Source: Bacillota bacterium (lineage in GTDB: Bacteria; Bacillota; Sulfobacillia; JABLXB01). Taken from it: a DNA stretch of 64,000 bases. The stretch spans positions 248,001 to 312,000 of the forward strand of contig JABLXB010000003.1 of assembly GCA_013178305.1 (NCBI GenBank), read 5' to 3'. The notes beneath the pieces are model-generated. The model saw only the letters and a list, made by a program, of their open reading frames with translations. It did no database searches and was not told where the DNA came from. How positions within the stretch are numbered: position 1 is the first letter of the stretch; the number at the start of each line of letters is the position of its first letter. Position numbers and translations under genes: made by a program. Below are positions 24,839-33,782 of this stretch, piece after piece.

Positions 24839-25027
24839 GTGACATCGCTGTATCTGGCGCTCAAGAGGCTGGTCAGGGACGAGAAGGGTCAGGGCATGGT
24901 CGAGTACGGTTTAATCATCGCGTTGGTGTCGATCGTAGTCATCGGTGTGCTCGGAACGATGGGCACCGACATCGGCCAGTTGTTCACCCGCATATCCACC
25001 ACTATCCAAGGCACCTTGACCCCGTAA
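24839..25027 (+). CDS. flp: Flp-family major pilin
   Basis: 62 residues: a short basic leader, the Flp motif GQGMVEYGLIIALVSIVVIG (processing Gly, Glu and Tyr at the expected spacing) and a short hydrophilic tail. GTG at 24839 is chosen because AAAGGAGG lies eight bases upstream and the length matches Flp pilins; the frame is open farther upstream but overlaps the riboswitch hairpin. The peptide is the main subunit of the Tad pilus used for adhesion, processed by the TadV peptidase at 20800. A c-di-GMP riboswitch controls it. Hairpins follow the stop and may limit read-through to tadE. Confidence 0.92.
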   Translation: MTSLYLALKRLVRDEKGQGMVEYGLIIALVSIVVIGVLGTMGTDIGQLFTRISTTIQGTLTP

Positions 25028-25045
25028 CTCAGTGTAAGCGGAAAT

Positions 25046-25089
25046 CCGGGCTTTGCCCCAGCACCCCCCCAATGTGCGGCTAAGCCCGG
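25046..25089 (+). other. Hairpin after flp (first)
   Basis: CCGGGCTT (25046-25053) pairs with AAGCCCGG (25082-25089) around a 28-base loop, 19 bp after the pilin stop. Confidence 0.45.
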
Positions 25090-25106
25090 GTGTTCCTCCA
25101 CCAAAA

Positions 25107-25150
25107 GCCTGGAGGGGAATATCCGGCGGGCTGCCCCTCCAGGCTTATTC
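25107..25150 (+). terminator. Strong hairpin between flp and tadE
   Basis: GCCTGGAGGGG (25107-25117) and CCCCTCCAGGC (25134-25144) are exact 11-bp complements followed by TTATTC. A partial terminator here would give more pilin than assembly protein, a usual arrangement in pilus operons. Confidence 0.65.
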
Positions 25151-25209
25151 ATCCCAGTTTCGGGATGTGGACCAACACCCGCCGGCCTTGCAAAAGGGGG
25201 CGAGTCATC

Positions 25210-25671
25210 GTGAGGCATGCCGACATTCACCGTTCAATGCTGTACCGCCTCGAGCTCAGGCTCGCCCGGGGCACGCATACGTGGCGTCCTGTACGGGACG
25301 AGCGAGGGACCGCGATGGTTGAAATGGGCCTGGTCCTGCCGGTGTTCCTGCTCGTGCTGGTCGGGGTGATGGAGTTTGGCTTACTGATTAACGCGTTTGT
25401 CACCGTTCAGCACGCAGCGCGCGAGGGGGTCAGGCTCGGGATCACCGGCGCCACGGACTCCGAGATCACCGACAGGGTGCGGGCGGCCGCTGTGCCGCTT
25501 TCGCCTGCCCTGGTTAACGTGAGTGTCGCGCCGGCGCCCTGGTCCCGCGAACGCGGGCAGCCTCTGACGGTGACAGTGCAGTACACGCACACATTTCTGA
25601 CGCCGCTGATATCGGCGATAGTGGGAAACAGCGTTACGTTGCAGAGTGCTCTCGACATGAGAATGGAGTAG
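25210..25671 (+). CDS. tadE: TadE-like pseudopilin
   Basis: 153 residues from GTG at 25210 (frame open farther upstream through the hairpin). The TadE/TadG motif is clear: RGTAMVEMGLVLPVFLLVLVGVMEFGLLINA (residues 32 on, quoted in part), with the processing Gly-Thr and Glu at +5, then VQHAAREGVRLG. The rest is a beta-rich extracellular domain. It should be cleaved by TadV and form a minor component or priming part of the Flp pilus. It is directly followed by tadG with a 2-bp gap. Confidence 0.85.
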   Translation: MRHADIHRSMLYRLELRLARGTHTWRPVRDERGTAMVEMGLVLPVFLLVLVGVMEFGLLINAFVTVQHAAREGVRLGITGATDSEITDRVRAAAVPLSPALVNVSVAPAPWSRERGQPLTVTVQYTHTFLTPLISAIVGNSVTLQSALDMRME

Positions 25672-25673
25672 GG

Positions 25674-26639
25674 GTGAAACGCGTGAAGGGATTCACCTGG
25701 TTCACCACCGTTCTTCACGGGCGGCTTGGCGGTGACGGTCTCGAGAATGAAAGGGGATCGGTCCTCGTACTGGCCGCTCTGGCAACCACCGCGGTGATGG
25801 GTTTCGCAGCCATTTCGATCGACGCGGGCCGCATGTTCACAGTCCGCCAGAAACTCGTCGACATTTCCGATGCCGCGGCGTTGGCAGCTTCTCAGGATCT
25901 TCCGTATGACCCCGTCGCGGCTGAGGCGGCCGCGAGGCTTTACCTGCAGAGGAACGGCGTCGACCCCGCGACGGCCACGATCTCGATCACACACAGCAAC
26001 AGCAGGGTCAGTGTCAGCCTGTCGAACCCGGTAGACATGACGTTCGCGCGGGTGCTCAACGTTAACAATGTGGATGTTGGGGCGCGGAGCGCTATTCAAG
26101 TTGGCAACACGAGTTCGGCGACCGGCTGTCAGCCGTTCGGGGTCGAGACGCAGGCGTTCGCCTACGGCCAGACGTATGACATCAAACTCGACGGCGGGGC
26201 GTCCGGCGCCAACTGCGGCAATTTCCACGCGATCGCCCTGGGCGGGACAGGCGCTTGCAACTACAGGCACAATATCATCGACGGATATGATGGGATCATC
26301 CGGGTCGGTGATGAGATAGACACCGAGCCAGGCAACATGTCGGGCCCTACGAAGCAGGGAATTCGCGAGAGGTACGACGCCGACCCGTGCGCGACATTCG
26401 AAACAGTGGATTCCGATTCGCCGAGGATGCTCATCGTCCCGATAGTGACGCCGTTCACCGGCTGCAATGGGCGGGACAAGGTCCGCGTGATCGGGTTTGG
26501 GGCGTTCTTCCTTGAGGAAAGGTGTGTGACGTCCAAAATCCGCGGAAGGTTCATGAAGCTCCTGATGCCGGGGGAGTTTTCGGAGCAGGCGATGGACACC
26601 GGCCTCAGGTCCGTCCGGTTCCTGCCGCCAGGTAGCTAA
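25674..26639 (+). CDS. tadG: TadG-like Flp-pilus assembly protein
   Basis: 321 residues. The TadG N-terminal membrane motif is present: NERGSVLVLAALATTAVMGFAAISIDAGRMF (quoted in part) with VRQKLVDISDAAALAASQDL, typical of the putative Flp-pilus TadE/G-like family. An extracellular domain follows with cysteines (TGCQPFG, GANCGNFH, GACNYRH, GCNGRD, ERCVTS) that may form disulfides. The C-terminal part resembles no domain I can name. It lies in the Tad operon between tadE and cpaB. Confidence 0.82.
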   Translation: MKRVKGFTWFTTVLHGRLGGDGLENERGSVLVLAALATTAVMGFAAISIDAGRMFTVRQKLVDISDAAALAASQDLPYDPVAAEAAARLYLQRNGVDPATATISITHSNSRVSVSLSNPVDMTFARVLNVNNVDVGARSAIQVGNTSSATGCQPFGVETQAFAYGQTYDIKLDGGASGANCGNFHAIALGGTGACNYRHNIIDGYDGIIRVGDEIDTEPGNMSGPTKQGIRERYDADPCATFETVDSDSPRMLIVPIVTPFTGCNGRDKVRVIGFGAFFLEERCVTSKIRGRFMKLLMPGEFSEQAMDTGLRSVRFLPPGS

Positions 26640-26651
26640 GGAGGGGCTGAG

Positions 26652-27359
26652 ATGAGGGTGCGTTTCCTGCGGCTGGTTGTCCTGCCTTTGCTGATCGCGC
26701 TGGGTGCCAGTTTCGCCGCCTATTCGTACCTGTCGTCGATGGAAGCCAACAAGAAGCTGGCAAAGGTGGTCACGGTCGTCGCCGCGAGTCAGGCTGTTCC
26801 ACCGAAGACCGCGCTGACACGGGAAATGCTGACCACGAAGTCGTTGCCGCAGGAATTCGCCGACCCGGCATTCGTGGCGTCGGTCGAGGAAGCGATCGGC
26901 AGGATGACGACGGTCCCGCTGGCGCAGGGCGAGATCCTGTACCGCAGCAAGCTCGCGTCCAAGGATCAGAAGTCGGGACTCGCCTACCACGTGCCGGCGG
27001 GCAAGAGAGCCATCGCGATTCCCGTGAACGAGGTCTCGGGGGTCGCGGGGCTCGTGGAACCGGGCGACAGGGTGGACATAATTTGCACCTTCCAGAAGGA
27101 GGTTGCCGCGAAGGACAGGACGCGGCTGATCGCCGAGGACGTGCCTGTCCTGGCCGTTGTGCAGTCGATGCAGGTACGGGAATCGCCGGTGCGCGATCTG
27201 AAGGGTTACACATCGGTGACTCTGTGTGTTTCACCCGAGCAAGCCGTCCTGATCGGGTTCGGCGAGAAGAATGGCGCGCTGAAGCTGGCGCTGCGGGCGC
27301 CTAACGACGGCTCGCAGAAGGGTGAATACGAAGTCAACGCCGACAGGTTTAGCAGGTGA
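26652..27359 (+). CDS. cpaB: CpaB/RcpC Flp-pilus assembly protein (cluster 1)
   Basis: 235 residues. One N-terminal membrane anchor (residues 6-26) is followed by an SAF domain (VVAASQAVPPKTALTREMLTTKSLP) and the RcpC/CpaB domain (RAIAIPVNEVSGVAGLVEPGDRVDIICTF, partly quoted). CpaB lies across the membrane periphery and supports the secretion machine. ATG follows AAGGAGG. A paralog with low similarity is at 34258. Confidence 0.9.
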   Translation: MRVRFLRLVVLPLLIALGASFAAYSYLSSMEANKKLAKVVTVVAASQAVPPKTALTREMLTTKSLPQEFADPAFVASVEEAIGRMTTVPLAQGEILYRSKLASKDQKSGLAYHVPAGKRAIAIPVNEVSGVAGLVEPGDRVDIICTFQKEVAAKDRTRLIAEDVPVLAVVQSMQVRESPVRDLKGYTSVTLCVSPEQAVLIGFGEKNGALKLALRAPNDGSQKGEYEVNADRFSR

Positions 27360-27405
27360 GAGTTTCCCAGGAGATTTAGAACGTGAGCAGCAGGGGGTGC
27401 GCGCG

Positions 27406-28674
27406 TTGCGGACGCAGATCAGGGTCGTGGTTGTCGACGATGCCGAGCAGACCAGGCAGAGTATCAAGGCAATGCTCGAGACCGAACCCTGGATATCCGT
27501 TGTCGGGGAGGCGGGCGATGGCCTTGAAGCCCTCCGGGTCGCAAATGACGTGAAGCCCGACCTGGTTCTGATGGACATAAACCTTCCGAGGATGGACGGG
27601 ATCCGCGCGACGTCGGAGATGCTGAAGTCGTGCTCCACGAGCGTGGTCGTCATCTCGGTCGAAGGGGATAAGGAGTACTTCAGGAAGGCGATGCAGGCCG
27701 GCGCCAGGGATTACCTCATGAAACCGTTCACGACCGGCGAGCTGGTGCAGGCAGTCCGGAACGCATCCGCCGGAGCAGAGCCAGCCGGCCACTTCTCGGC
27801 GGGGACGGGGCCGGCCCTACTGACGGTTTTCAGTACCAAGGGCGGGGTAGGTAAGACCACGGTCGCCACGAACCTGGCCGTCGCGTTGGCACGGTCCTCG
27901 CAAGCCGAGGTCGCGGTCGTCGATCTCGACCTCGAATTCGGCTGCCAGGCCGTAATGTTCGGGATCCGCCCGCACGCGAGCATCGTGAACCTGTGCCAGA
28001 CGACCGGGGAGATACGCCGCGAGACGGTGGACAGGGTTCTCGCGCGTGTCCCGAACGTGCCGAACCTGTTCGTGCTGTCAGCCCCGCCGTTGCCTGAGCA
28101 GGCTGCGCTCGTTGACGGCGATTCCAGGAAAGTCCCCGAGAGGAACTACGTTGGGGAGATTCTCGACCTGGTAAGGTCGCGATTCGCTTACGTGGTCGTC
28201 GACACCCCGTCGTCGTTCAGGGAAGCCACGCTTGTGGCGCTCGAGAAATCCGACTGCGTGCTCCTTGTCACGACGCCGGACATCCCGTCTCTCCAGAACA
28301 CCGCGAAGTGCCTCGATACCCTCGTCGAGAAGCTCGAATTCCCGAGAGAAAAGATCCAGCTCGTCCTGAACAGGTCGGGGGGATCGGCGGCCATACCTGC
28401 GGAGGACGTATCGAGGAGCCTCGACTTCCCGGTCGCTTTCCACATTCCAAGTGATGGGCAGACGGCCGTTTGGGCTGCGAATTGCGGCCAGCCGTTCACG
28501 GCGAGGCGGACCAAGGCGCCCATCGCGGCGTGCTTCACGACGATGGCCGGCGCCCTCATGAAGGCGGGCGATGCTTCGCCGGCTTCAACCGATGCTCCTC
28601 CCATCCCAGTTGTGGCGCCCGTGCGCGAGGGTCGAAGGGGCTTTTTCGGGATGGGGTCCGGTTCTTTCAGGTAA
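27406..28674 (+). CDS. tadZ: TadZ/CpaE receiver-ATPase fusion (cluster 1)
   Basis: About 422 residues. An N-terminal receiver domain (VVVDDAEQTRQSI, phospho-acceptor Asp in LVLMDINLPRMDG, Lys in YLMKPF) is fused to a MinD/ParA-type ATPase with deviant Walker A FSTKGGVGKTTVA, then VAVVDLDLEFG and VVVDTPS. TadZ proteins position the Tad machine at the pole. TTG at 27406 is chosen for the AGGGGG site eight bases upstream; GTG at 27397 is the alternative. A DegS-type kinase or another histidine kinase could phosphorylate the receiver. Confidence 0.88.
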   Translation: MRTQIRVVVVDDAEQTRQSIKAMLETEPWISVVGEAGDGLEALRVANDVKPDLVLMDINLPRMDGIRATSEMLKSCSTSVVVISVEGDKEYFRKAMQAGARDYLMKPFTTGELVQAVRNASAGAEPAGHFSAGTGPALLTVFSTKGGVGKTTVATNLAVALARSSQAEVAVVDLDLEFGCQAVMFGIRPHASIVNLCQTTGEIRRETVDRVLARVPNVPNLFVLSAPPLPEQAALVDGDSRKVPERNYVGEILDLVRSRFAYVVVDTPSSFREATLVALEKSDCVLLVTTPDIPSLQNTAKCLDTLVEKLEFPREKIQLVLNRSGGSAAIPAEDVSRSLDFPVAFHIPSDGQTAVWAANCGQPFTARRTKAPIAACFTTMAGALMKAGDASPASTDAPPIPVVAPVREGRRGFFGMGSGSFR

Positions 28675-28692
28675 CGCGGGGGAGACGGAGCC

Positions 28693-30120
28693 ATGTCGCT
28701 ATACAGCAGGATCAAGGTCAGAGATGAAACAGCGGGGCTCGCAGGTGACGGCCTGACCGTCGAGAGGGTCCCGGAGCAGTACGCCGGCCTGAAGACGAAG
28801 ATCCAGAGTAAGCTCATCAATGTAATCGACGCCAGAGCCCTCGTGTCCTCGGCCGAGATACCAGAGAAAGAGAAGGCCGAGATCAAACAGAAGATACTCG
28901 AGTTGCTCGAGGACGAGCAGTCTGTGCAGCCACTGGATCGCGAGACCGTCGCCGAGGGGTTGTTTGCCGAAATAGTGGGGTACGGCCCGATCCAGGTGCT
29001 GCTCGAGGACGCCGAGGTGGACGAGATAATGGTTAACGCGGCCCGCGAGGTCTACGTCGAAAGGCGCGGGAAAATCGAATCCACGACTGTTGAGTTCGCC
29101 GACGACAGGGACGTGATGCTGCTCATCGAGAAGATAGTCGCGCCCCTGGGCCGCCGCATAGACGAGTCCTGCCCGATGGTGGACGCCAGGCTTCCCGACG
29201 GGTCTCGCGTCAACGCGATAATCCCGCCGCTCGCCGTACACGGCCCTTGCCTTACGATTCGTAAGTTCGCCGCTAAACCCCTGATGATCGAGGACCTGAT
29301 GCGCCTCGGGACCCTTACAAAGAAGATGGCGGAGTTCCTCGATGCCTGCGTCAAGGCTAGATTGAACGTCGTGGTCTCAGGCGGCACCGGCAGCGGCAAA
29401 ACGACCACACTGAACGTGCTGTCGTCGCTCATCCCCGACGACGAGCGGATCATAACAATTGAGGATGCTGCGGAACTCCAGCTCCGGCAGGATCACGTGG
29501 TCTCGCTCGAAACGCGCCCGCCGAACATAGAGGGAAAAGGCGAGATCACCATACGTCACCTTGTAAGGAACGCGCTCAGGATGAGGCCGGACAGGATCGT
29601 CGTGGGCGAGGTGCGTGGCGGCGAGGCGCTGGACATGCTCCAGGCGATGAACACCGGCCACGACGGCAGCCTCACTACGGGCCACGCGAACAGCCCAAGG
29701 GACATGCTGTCCAGACTTGAAACCATGGTGTTGATGGCGGGGGTGGACCTCCCCGTGAAGGCGATTCGCGAGCAGATCGCGTCGGCAATCGACCTGATAG
29801 TGCACCAATCGAGGATGAAGGACGGGAGCAGGAAGATTACTGATATCGTCGAGGTCCAGGGCATGGAGGGAGACGTCATCGTCCTCCAGAGCATCTTCGA
29901 GTTCAAGCAGACGGGATACAGCCGCGAGGCCGGTGTGGCTGGAAAGTTCGTTCCCACGGGCATCAGGCCGAGGTTTGTGGACCGGATAGAAACGGCCGGC
30001 ATCAAGCTGAGCCCGGACCTTTTCCATCCGGACGTCGAGGAGGAGGCCGTCAGGCCCGAGGACATCCTGTCGAAGGGGGCTACGGCGCTGAAATGGGTCC
30101 CGCCCAAATACAGGATTTAG
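28693..30120 (+). CDS. tadA: TadA/CpaF secretion ATPase (cluster 1)
   Basis: 475 residues of the VirB11/CpaF type. N-terminal all-alpha part, then GYGPIQVLLEDAEVDEIMVN, Walker A SGGTGSGKTTTLN, Asp box ITIEDAAELQL, Walker B DRIVVGEVRGGEALD and the His box TGHDGSLTTGHAN. It powers assembly of the Flp pilus together with TadB and TadC. It overlaps tadB by 28 bp. The second cluster has its own copy at 36206. Confidence 0.93.
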   Translation: MSLYSRIKVRDETAGLAGDGLTVERVPEQYAGLKTKIQSKLINVIDARALVSSAEIPEKEKAEIKQKILELLEDEQSVQPLDRETVAEGLFAEIVGYGPIQVLLEDAEVDEIMVNAAREVYVERRGKIESTTVEFADDRDVMLLIEKIVAPLGRRIDESCPMVDARLPDGSRVNAIIPPLAVHGPCLTIRKFAAKPLMIEDLMRLGTLTKKMAEFLDACVKARLNVVVSGGTGSGKTTTLNVLSSLIPDDERIITIEDAAELQLRQDHVVSLETRPPNIEGKGEITIRHLVRNALRMRPDRIVVGEVRGGEALDMLQAMNTGHDGSLTTGHANSPRDMLSRLETMVLMAGVDLPVKAIREQIASAIDLIVHQSRMKDGSRKITDIVEVQGMEGDVIVLQSIFEFKQTGYSREAGVAGKFVPTGIRPRFVDRIETAGIKLSPDLFHPDVEEEAVRPEDILSKGATALKWVPPKYRI

Positions 30121-31163
30121 CAAACATCTTTGCCCGCTATCTTGGCGACAGTCAGGCCAGGCCCGTCTCAACCCTGGTGTCGGCTGCGGTATTCGTGTTG
30201 CTGGCGATAGGCTTCAGAAACCTCATCGCCCTTGCCGGCTGGGACAACGCGGCGGTCAAGGCGCGCGTGGAGGAGATCGCACGCCGAAAGGAGGCGTCCC
30301 GACCCGCGGAGGAAGAGGATGAGGAAGGTGGCGTCGCCGGCACTCGGCGCGGCGTCGTCCGTCTGGCGCTTGCTGGTAGGAAAGGGCTCCGAGTAGTCAA
30401 CAGGTTCCTCGAGCGGAACTCACTGGACAGGAGCCTCACCCTTGCCCTGGAGCGGGCGGATGTGAACCTCAAGGCGGGGGAGTTCCTCGTAGCCTGCGCC
30501 GCTTCCGCGATAGCCTCCGGTCTGATGGGGCTTGTGTGGTTGGGCGCGTTCGGCGCGGTCGTGTTCGGGGTGCCGGGCCTCTGGTTTCCGGTGTTCTGGC
30601 TCGGGCGGCGGCAGTCGCGCAGGGTGAAACAGTTCAACGGCCAGTTGCCGGATGGGTTGACGATGGTGGCGAACTCGCTGAGGTCCGGCTACTCGCTGCT
30701 GCAGTCGCTGGATGTTGTGGCGAAGGAAATGCCGAAGCCGATATCGGCCGAGTTCGGCAGGGTGGTGCAAGAGGCAGGCCTCAACGTGCCACTCGAGGAG
30801 TCACTAGGCAGCCTGATGAATCGCGTCCAGAGCGACGACCTCGATCTGATGGTGACGGCGGTGCTCATCCAGAGGGAAGTCGGCGGCAACCTCGCTGAGG
30901 TGCTGGACAAGATAGCGTACACGATACGCGATCGAATCAGGATCCTGGGCGAGGTGCGGGCGCTGACCGCGCAAGGGCGGATGTCGGGGATCGTGATAGC
31001 GCTGCTGCCGTTCGCCCTGTGCGTTATCCTCACGCTGATGAACAGGGAATACATGGAGCCTTTCTTCCGCCACCCCCTGGGGAGAGCCATGCTGATCGTG
31101 GCTGTCATCATGCAGGCTACCGGCATCATGATAGTGCGGAGGATAGTCAACATAAGGGTATGA
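30093..31163 (+). CDS. tadB: TadB inner-membrane platform protein (cluster 1)
   Basis: 356 residues of the T2SSF (GspF-like) family: two N-terminal-region helices, a cytoplasmic helical domain with PDGLTMVANSLRSGYSLLQSLD and EVGGNLAEVLDKI, and two C-terminal helices. It forms the membrane platform with TadC. The start lies within the end of tadA, indicating coupling. Confidence 0.9.
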   Translation: MGPAQIQDLANIFARYLGDSQARPVSTLVSAAVFVLLAIGFRNLIALAGWDNAAVKARVEEIARRKEASRPAEEEDEEGGVAGTRRGVVRLALAGRKGLRVVNRFLERNSLDRSLTLALERADVNLKAGEFLVACAASAIASGLMGLVWLGAFGAVVFGVPGLWFPVFWLGRRQSRRVKQFNGQLPDGLTMVANSLRSGYSLLQSLDVVAKEMPKPISAEFGRVVQEAGLNVPLEESLGSLMNRVQSDDLDLMVTAVLIQREVGGNLAEVLDKIAYTIRDRIRILGEVRALTAQGRMSGIVIALLPFALCVILTLMNREYMEPFFRHPLGRAMLIVAVIMQATGIMIVRRIVNIRV

Positions 31164-31240
31164 CCTGGCGTGGGGCTGCGTAGCGCCGTATGTGGCGGGC
31201 GGCTCACGCAGGTGTGTGTGAATCGGGGTGCGATAGCGAA

Positions 31241-32176
31241 ATGGTCGTCGCGATTACGGTACTGTCCTTCGCTTCAGCGTTCTCCCTCGTATACTGGGCG
31301 CTGTGCCCCTCGGACGAGGCTGAGTCGGTGAGACAACGACTCGAGAGCCTGAGGGCGGGTGACAGGGAGCAGATGCTCGACCCGCGCGAGCGCGCAGAGA
31401 CAGCGCTGCCTTTCCGGCAGCGCGTGGTCGCGCCGGTCCTCGACTTAATGTACGCCGCGGTACTGCGTTGGGCGCCGGGCGGAATCAGGCGGCGCATGGC
31501 CGAGAGGCTGGAGAAGGCCGGCAAGCCATTCGAGGCCGGCAGGCTGTTCGCGCTGAAGGTGCTGTTCGCAGCCACCATGCCGCTGGGATACATGGCGATA
31601 ATCGCCGCGGCGCGGCCTGCCTCCATGGTGTACCGCGGGGTTACCGCGGCAGCCTGCCTCGGCGTTCTCGGCTACATCCTCCCGGACTTCTACTTGAGCA
31701 GGCTGATTTCGTCGCGCAAGTCCACCATCCGCGCCGCGCTCCCGGACGTTTTGGACCTGCTCACTGTATCGGTCGAGGCGGGCCTCGGGTTCGACGGCGC
31801 GATGCAGAAGGTCTCGGAGAGGTTCAAAGGCCCCGTCTCCAACGAGTTCCGCGAGTTCCTGAAGGAAGTCCGCCTCGGCAAATCCAGGGTAGACGCGCTC
31901 AGGTCGATGTCCGACAGGATCGACATTGACGACCTCAAGACCTTTGTGGCCTCAATCGTGCAGGCGGAGCAGCTCGGCGTGAGCCTCGCCCGCGTCCTGC
32001 GCGTTCAGTCGGATCAGATGCGCATCCGCCGGAAGCAGCGCGCGGAGGAACAGGCGATGCAGACCCCGATAAAGATGCTGTTCCCCCTCGTGTTGTTCGT
32101 TTTCCCCACCATATTCGTCGTGTTGCTCGGGCCTATCGTTATCCACGTCCTGCCGCTCCTCGGCAAGTTCAGGTGA
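31241..32176 (+). CDS. tadC: TadC inner-membrane platform protein (cluster 1)
   Basis: 311 residues from ATG at 31241; a longer frame to 31190 is possible but its first 17 residues are unlike the family, which begins with the membrane helix VVAITVLSFASAFSLVYWAL. The T2SSF domain has PDVLDLLTVSVEAGLGFDGAMQKV and EQLGVSLARVLRVQSDQMRIRRKQRAEEQAMQTPIK (partly quoted), with C-terminal helices. It is the last gene of the cluster and lies 4 bp from the convergent SLH gene, leaving no room for a terminator. Confidence 0.9.
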   Translation: MVVAITVLSFASAFSLVYWALCPSDEAESVRQRLESLRAGDREQMLDPRERAETALPFRQRVVAPVLDLMYAAVLRWAPGGIRRRMAERLEKAGKPFEAGRLFALKVLFAATMPLGYMAIIAAARPASMVYRGVTAAACLGVLGYILPDFYLSRLISSRKSTIRAALPDVLDLLTVSVEAGLGFDGAMQKVSERFKGPVSNEFREFLKEVRLGKSRVDALRSMSDRIDIDDLKTFVASIVQAEQLGVSLARVLRVQSDQMRIRRKQRAEEQAMQTPIKMLFPLVLFVFPTIFVVLLGPIVIHVLPLLGKFR

Positions 32177-32180
32177 CGTC

Positions 32181-33782
32181 TCAGTCCACCAGCACGAAGC
32201 CCACCGTTTGCAGCGGCGGCTCGTCCACCGTCAGGTAGAGCGTTGTTTCCGCCGACTTTGTAAGTGATCTGCCGGTCAGCGCAACCCCATATCGACCGCT
32301 CGGGGAATCACCCGGGACGTGAAACTCCCCCGTCCACTCGCCGTCCTTTCCAGGAACCCTTCTCAGGCTCAACCCGGCTGCTCCCAGGCCGTCGCATGAA
32401 GCCGTTACCGCAATCACGCAGGGCGGGGCGTATGCCGTCACGGTGACGGTTGAGCCGGCCCTGCACGGGTTCGGGCTCAGGAATCCCGACACGCTTACAT
32501 ACTGGCGCACCATCACGCTGGTTGTCGTATCCCGCCTCGTATCGTCGTACACTGCCCGGAGATGCAGTCCGTATTCGCCGTCCGGCGTATTGGCCGGGAT
32601 CCTGAACGGGCGGCGCCAGAAATCGCCGTCGCGCCCGAGGCCCTGGTACTGGGACCATGGGGAGGCGTATAACACGGCACTGGGATCGCCTTGCGCGTAT
32701 GCCGTGACAACTGCCTCGTCACCGGGCTCCACGACGGGAGGCGACACGTGCCCCCATAGCCCCCTTGACTGCAGCGTCACCGGCTTTAATACCGACCAGA
32801 ACACGGTTCGGTTACGGTCCTCTACCCTGGCGCGGTAGTAATACGTTCCATCGGGTAACACGCGGCGGTCGTCGGCGCGTCCGTCCCAGGATAGGGACGC
32901 GGGAGGCGGACCGGGGTCGAGAAGGTGATTCATTGTCCGCAGTAGTTGCCCGCTGTAGTCGGTCACGAACAGGTTCCAGGCGATTGCGTTCCGGTTTCGG
33001 AGAGTGGCCAGGTGGAACTCCGTTGTGTCGTTTACCCCGTCGCCGTCTGGAGAGAATTTGATTGGATTGACCGAGGCGGTCACCATGCAGGAGCGGTACA
33101 CCACAGTCGCCGCTTCGGCGCGGGTTACATTCTGCCTCGGCCTGAGTGTGCCGTCGGGATAGCCCTCCACGATCTTCAGCTTCACGGCCACGGCCAGTTC
33201 CTTGACGAATCCTCCGGATACCGAGTTCCTGTCGCGGAAGCGCCGGAGCAAGCGCCAGACCTCGTCGTCCGAGAGCTGTCTTGCGTAGGACTCGAGCCCG
33301 AGTGCGCGCACGAGTATTACAAACGCCTGTTCGCGGGTTATCGTTACCTCGGGAACGAAGCAACCGTCCGGATAGCCCACGATTATGCCGGCGCGGGCGG
33401 CCGCCTGCACGTAGCAGAATGCCGGCTTGTCAAAGATCGAATAGCCCTCGGGGACATCGGCAAAGGCGGGGGGACCCTGGGTGTCGGGGCTTAGCCGGAA
33501 TGCCTTCGCGAGCATCATCGAGTACTGTCCCCTCGTGCATCCCAGCGAGGGATAATACCGCGACTCCCGCCGGCGGCGCCCGTCTCGCCTCACGACCTCT
33601 ATCTTGCCGTCGGTAACGTCCTCCTCCCAGAGGGTCCGGACGTACTCCTGCGCCCAGTGGCCCGCCACGTCGGTGTACCAGGGGTCACCTTCAGCAAGGA
33701 CCGTGGAGGGGATCAAGGAAAGGCACAACAGGGTTACGGCCACAGTGGCAACCCGTACGTTCAGCCGCTTCTTCCTGCCCAT
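32181..33782 (-). CDS. Secreted S-layer-homology (SLH) protein with Ig-like repeats
   Basis: 533 residues. ATG at 33782 is chosen because it gives a clean signal peptide (MGRKKRLNVRVATVAVTLLCLSL and cleavage after VLAEG); an open extension upstream has no signal character. Three SLH modules (WYTDVAGHWAQEYVRTLWEE; FADVPEGYSIFDKPAFCYVQAA; FRDRNSVSGGFVKELAVAV) with the cell-wall-binding pattern are followed by a FlgD-like/CHU C-terminal style domain (FSPDGDGVNDTTEFH) and two Ig-like domains. It is probably anchored to wall polymers, lying between the two Tad clusters as a possible surface partner or coat protein. Confidence 0.85.
   Translation of the reverse strand: MGRKKRLNVRVATVAVTLLCLSLIPSTVLAEGDPWYTDVAGHWAQEYVRTLWEEDVTDGKIEVVRRDGRRRRESRYYPSLGCTRGQYSMMLAKAFRLSPDTQGPPAFADVPEGYSIFDKPAFCYVQAAARAGIIVGYPDGCFVPEVTITREQAFVILVRALGLESYARQLSDDEVWRLLRRFRDRNSVSGGFVKELAVAVKLKIVEGYPDGTLRPRQNVTRAEAATVVYRSCMVTASVNPIKFSPDGDGVNDTTEFHLATLRNRNAIAWNLFVTDYSGQLLRTMNHLLDPGPPPASLSWDGRADDRRVLPDGTYYYRARVEDRNRTVFWSVLKPVTLQSRGLWGHVSPPVVEPGDEAVVTAYAQGDPSAVLYASPWSQYQGLGRDGDFWRRPFRIPANTPDGEYGLHLRAVYDDTRRDTTTSVMVRQYVSVSGFLSPNPCRAGSTVTVTAYAPPCVIAVTASCDGLGAAGLSLRRVPGKDGEWTGEFHVPGDSPSGRYGVALTGRSLTKSAETTLYLTVDEPPLQTVGFVLVD

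Noticed and set aside
25407-26990. Antisense open frame of 527 codons over tadE, tadG and cpaB
   Set aside because: No domain or signal, and it crosses three genes with recognisable motifs on the plus strand.
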